A stretch of DNA of 64,000 nt from NCBI GenBank assembly GCA_943736015.1, contig OX031061.1:59216192-59280191 (forward strand). Direction: 5' to 3'. Both the position numbers and the translations under genes were made by a program. The stretch's first letter is position 1. Every line of letters starts with the position of its first letter. The DNA comes from Tridacna crocea. Taxonomy: Eukaryota > Mollusca > Bivalvia > Cardiida > Cardiidae. Below are positions 61,547 to 64,000 of this stretch, piece by piece. The notes beneath the pieces are model-generated. The model was given only the letters and a program-made list of their open reading frames with translations, searched no databases and was not told the origin of the DNA.

Positions 61547-62088
61547 GTGAGTTTATAGATACGATTCAGTGTTTACAAAATATTATGAGAGACTGTACGC
61601 TAACTAATCCAACATCAAATTAAGATTATGGTCCACCAGATGGTCAATGAATGGTAAACTTTAGGTAAATGTAAACATTCCTTTTACAAGTATCCAGTTC
61701 ATTCAAAGCTTACACTCGCATGGAAACCTTTATGACCATGAAGGACGTTAACCATAATCTATTGATGAATGGATAACACCAAGTGTTTTACGAACGGTAA
61801 TCAGAAAGTTTTCATTACCTCCCGCTAGATGGCATTCTAGAAATACTCATATATCTAATTTGGGCATCCTGGGTACAGAACCGAAGCACTTTCCTATGCG
61901 ACAACAGTTACTTTGAATTTCACACTAAAATAAACGTTTACTCAATAAAACTCTACCTCGTGCGATTCACTCAGCTATGATCAAAAGTTTGGATAAATCT
62001 TGGGCTAAAAAATGCCCGATTTCTCCTCAAACGTATTGATAAAAAAAACATTTTCTCCATTGCTGCTTTATAGCGCGTATTACTACAG

Positions 62089-62181
62089 TCTGCCCGATAT
62101 CGGGGATAGTGATGCGTCATATAAGACAGGTCGAATCTTCGAAGAATATGACATGCGCAGACATGCGCAGACAACGGAAAG
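62089..62181 (+). CDS. Candidate next tail exon (tentative)
   Basis: A 366-nt open frame runs 62012-62377. Inside it, a possible acceptor (TATTACTACAG at 62078-62088) enters in exactly the phase left by exon 9b and would give LPDIGDSDASYKTGRIFEEY and on to TERF before a weak donor (AAAG|GTTTGT); an alternative donor lies at 62129. A second strong acceptor (CTTCCTTTTTCACAG) follows at about 62237. The composition is polar with Tyr residues (EEYDM), suitable for a tail, but an open frame of this length can occur by chance here and no counterpart was found after exon 9a. Confidence 0.3.
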
Positions 62182-63209
62182 GTTTGTTTCGGAGCGCAGG
62201 CATTTGTGTGCGTTTTTCTTTCTTCCTTTTTCACAGACTCAGCTTCTTATGGAAAAAAAAAACAAATGTTCACCTGCATTAACTGACGAATACGACCTCT
62301 CAGGAATTCCTCAGTTTAGTTCTCATATTTCCTTATCTGAAACAGCACTTGGCCTTTACACATTATTTTCGTTATAGGTGGCCAATCCAGGAGCATTCAG
62401 ATTTTAATGTTTAAGTAGGTCATCGGTAACAGCACCAAATTGTTTAACAGTATTGATCAAATTCCTGGGATATAGTAAATCAGTGAACATCCTTTAACCG
62501 AAATATTATTCGGCAGTAATGTAGTACATTGAATCCTGAAAGCCACAGGTCAACTAGTAAAATTCTTTTGTTATTGTTCTATATTATGTCCGTGTACGTC
62601 TCGGCCAGACTTAAACCGACTACTTTTTTGGGGAGACAAGTACTGTAACCAAAGAGTTGCCCAAGCATCAGTGCGACGCATTGCAATGGAAATACAGGGG
62701 AGAAGAAATCCTAAAAGAACTGATTGAGATAATGATAAGGTTCGGGTTGATGAAGGTTATGGCTTTGCTATTGTTCGATTTTGCTGTTTTTTTTCTAACT
62801 AGAATTAGATAAAAAATATGTCACATTTTTTCCTAATTGACATTTTTTAAAAATAAAACTTTGCACATACAAAGCTCATCATGTCTCAAGGAGATTACAG
62901 TAAAACCGATTTGGGTCACCGTGCTTGTTTCTAAGAAATTAGGCATCGAATCATGATTATAGTTAAAAATTTCAGGTTATATTGGTTTAAGCACGGCTTT
63001 CTATTATAGTCAGTTAAACAGGTAAATTATCGGAAGATTATAGAGATATTCAACATTCTAATGAAATCATCTAGTTTTGCACATTCTAAAAGCCTGACTT
63101 TGAGGAAGGTAAATGAACAAATATTCTTGTTATATGTAGACCATTGAGTTAGAAAAGGGAGATAATTTGACGAATTAAGGGTTAATCCTTAATAAATACA
63201 TACTCTCTG

Positions 63210-63990
63210 ACAGACAAAATTTTCTTAATGTGTCCACACTAATAGTCTTTTAACAGTTTTTATAATTCTCAACAATAAGAAAAGAAAAAAAAGGTAGCTA
63301 TTCGTGCTTTTTCCTCAGAAAACAAGAATAAAGGTGACAATGGCAGTACAATTTAAAAAAAAATAATAATAAAACGATAAATGCTCAGTCGACATTGTGG
63401 GAAAAAAGAGAAATTGCTCAAAAAGGAACGACTTTTCCTTTTCCAAAATAATTTTCAAAGTTGGAACAGCTTTACTACCAACTTTTTAAATTTCCTGCCT
63501 GTGTTTGCTTGTTTGGTGTGTAACGCCATGTCAACCGTATTTTAATTATTTTACAGTGACAGTCCATAGATCCATTTTTTTCTCTTTACTATTAGTACCC
63601 AAGGAAAGTGCTACTTCTTTCAGTGCACCAATTGCAGTATCATATATGCAAACGATATATGGCCTACAACACGTGAAAAGGGACATTCGGATATATGCGT
63701 AAAGTGTCGTCTCGGATCAGCCTGCGCAGGCTAATCCGAGACGGCACTTTCCGTTTTAATGCCATTTTCTGTTTTGCGCTTGTCTACTGTAGCACAAAAT
63801 CTAATGTAGTCGTAAAGTGCCATCTCGGATTAGCCTGCGCGGACTGCGCAGGCTGATCCGAGACAACACTTTACGCAGATGTCCGAATGTCCTTTTTCGC
63901 GTGTTGCACATAGGGCAAGTTTGATTTACTATCCATGACAAAAACACATGCGCGGTAGGATGCACGAGAACATTTGTGATGTACGTCAAG
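63210..63990. repeat. Duplicated block, copy 2
   Basis: Counterpart of 55480-56010. It differs chiefly by a 240-bp palindromic insertion (63667-63906). A good acceptor-like site TTTCTCTTTACTATTAG ends at 63595 and is followed by a short open frame, but the acceptor is not conserved in copy 1. Confidence 0.6.
63667..63906. mobile_element. Palindromic MITE with long terminal inverted repeats
   Basis: Left end CAACACGTGAAAAGGGACAT and right end ATGTCCTTTTTCGCGTGTTG are near complements, and the complementarity runs for about 60 bp (CATTCGGATATATGCGTAAA with TTTACGCAGATGTCCGAATG). Inside are two tandem hairpins built on CTCGGATCAGCCTGCGCAGG. The element is absent from the duplicated block at 55.5-56.0 kb, which marks it as an insertion. 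Confidence 0.72.
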
Positions 63991-64000
63991 TTTACCTTCT

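Overview
The window is AT-rich eukaryotic nuclear DNA, most likely from a bivalve mollusc. The grounds are one large gene with many short exons and long introns, no bacterial-style gene packing, and repeat families typical of bivalve genomes: 155-165 bp tandem units joined to (ACGG)n or (GTCC)n microsatellites, many hairpin MITEs and tRNA-derived SINEs. I assign no species.

Only one host gene is well supported. It lies on the + strand, from about 11.9 kb to at least 61.5 kb, and its 3' end was not located with certainty. Read through canonical GT/AG splice sites, it encodes a type I membrane receptor: a signal peptide, six immunoglobulin-like domains (each on one exon, all flanked by phase-1 introns), a transmembrane helix with a KRRR stop-transfer sequence, and a cytoplasmic tail. 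The first exon exists in two copies (11909-11972 and 12349-12412). The first tail exon also exists in two copies (49099-49171 and 61474-61546), whose shared 73-nt length and phase make them usable only as alternatives. The chain through one copy of each is about 708 codons. The product looks like an adhesion or immune-type receptor; I do not recognise an established gene name.

Layout: 1-11.5 kb is upstream repeat-rich DNA with a short LTR element at 1439-1966 and several SINE-like and MITE copies. 11.9-13.2 kb holds the alternative first exons and Ig1. 13.2-37.2 kb holds Ig2 to Ig6 and the membrane exon, with introns containing a LINE ORF2 remnant (16.2-16.9 kb), a second short LTR element (24.66-25.25 kb), a solo LTR (32.82-33.02 kb) and pearl-like tandem elements. 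37.2-49.1 kb is a long intron full of TTAA-flanked MITEs, two SINE copies and pearl-like arrays. 49.1-64 kb holds the two tail exons, a decayed LINE ORF1, more pearl-like arrays, a duplicated block (55.5-56.0 and 63.2-64.0 kb) and a possible further tail exon near 62.1 kb.

The most unusual items are the miniature LTR retrotransposons, which pair a tRNA-Pro-type primer-binding site with Pol III A-box and B-box sequences inside the LTR; the paired alternative exons at both ends of the receptor, one pair differing in a Tyr-x-Asn motif; and a piggyBac-like MITE family that has inserted into its own TTAA target duplication at least twice. Almost everything else is intron or intergenic repeat.
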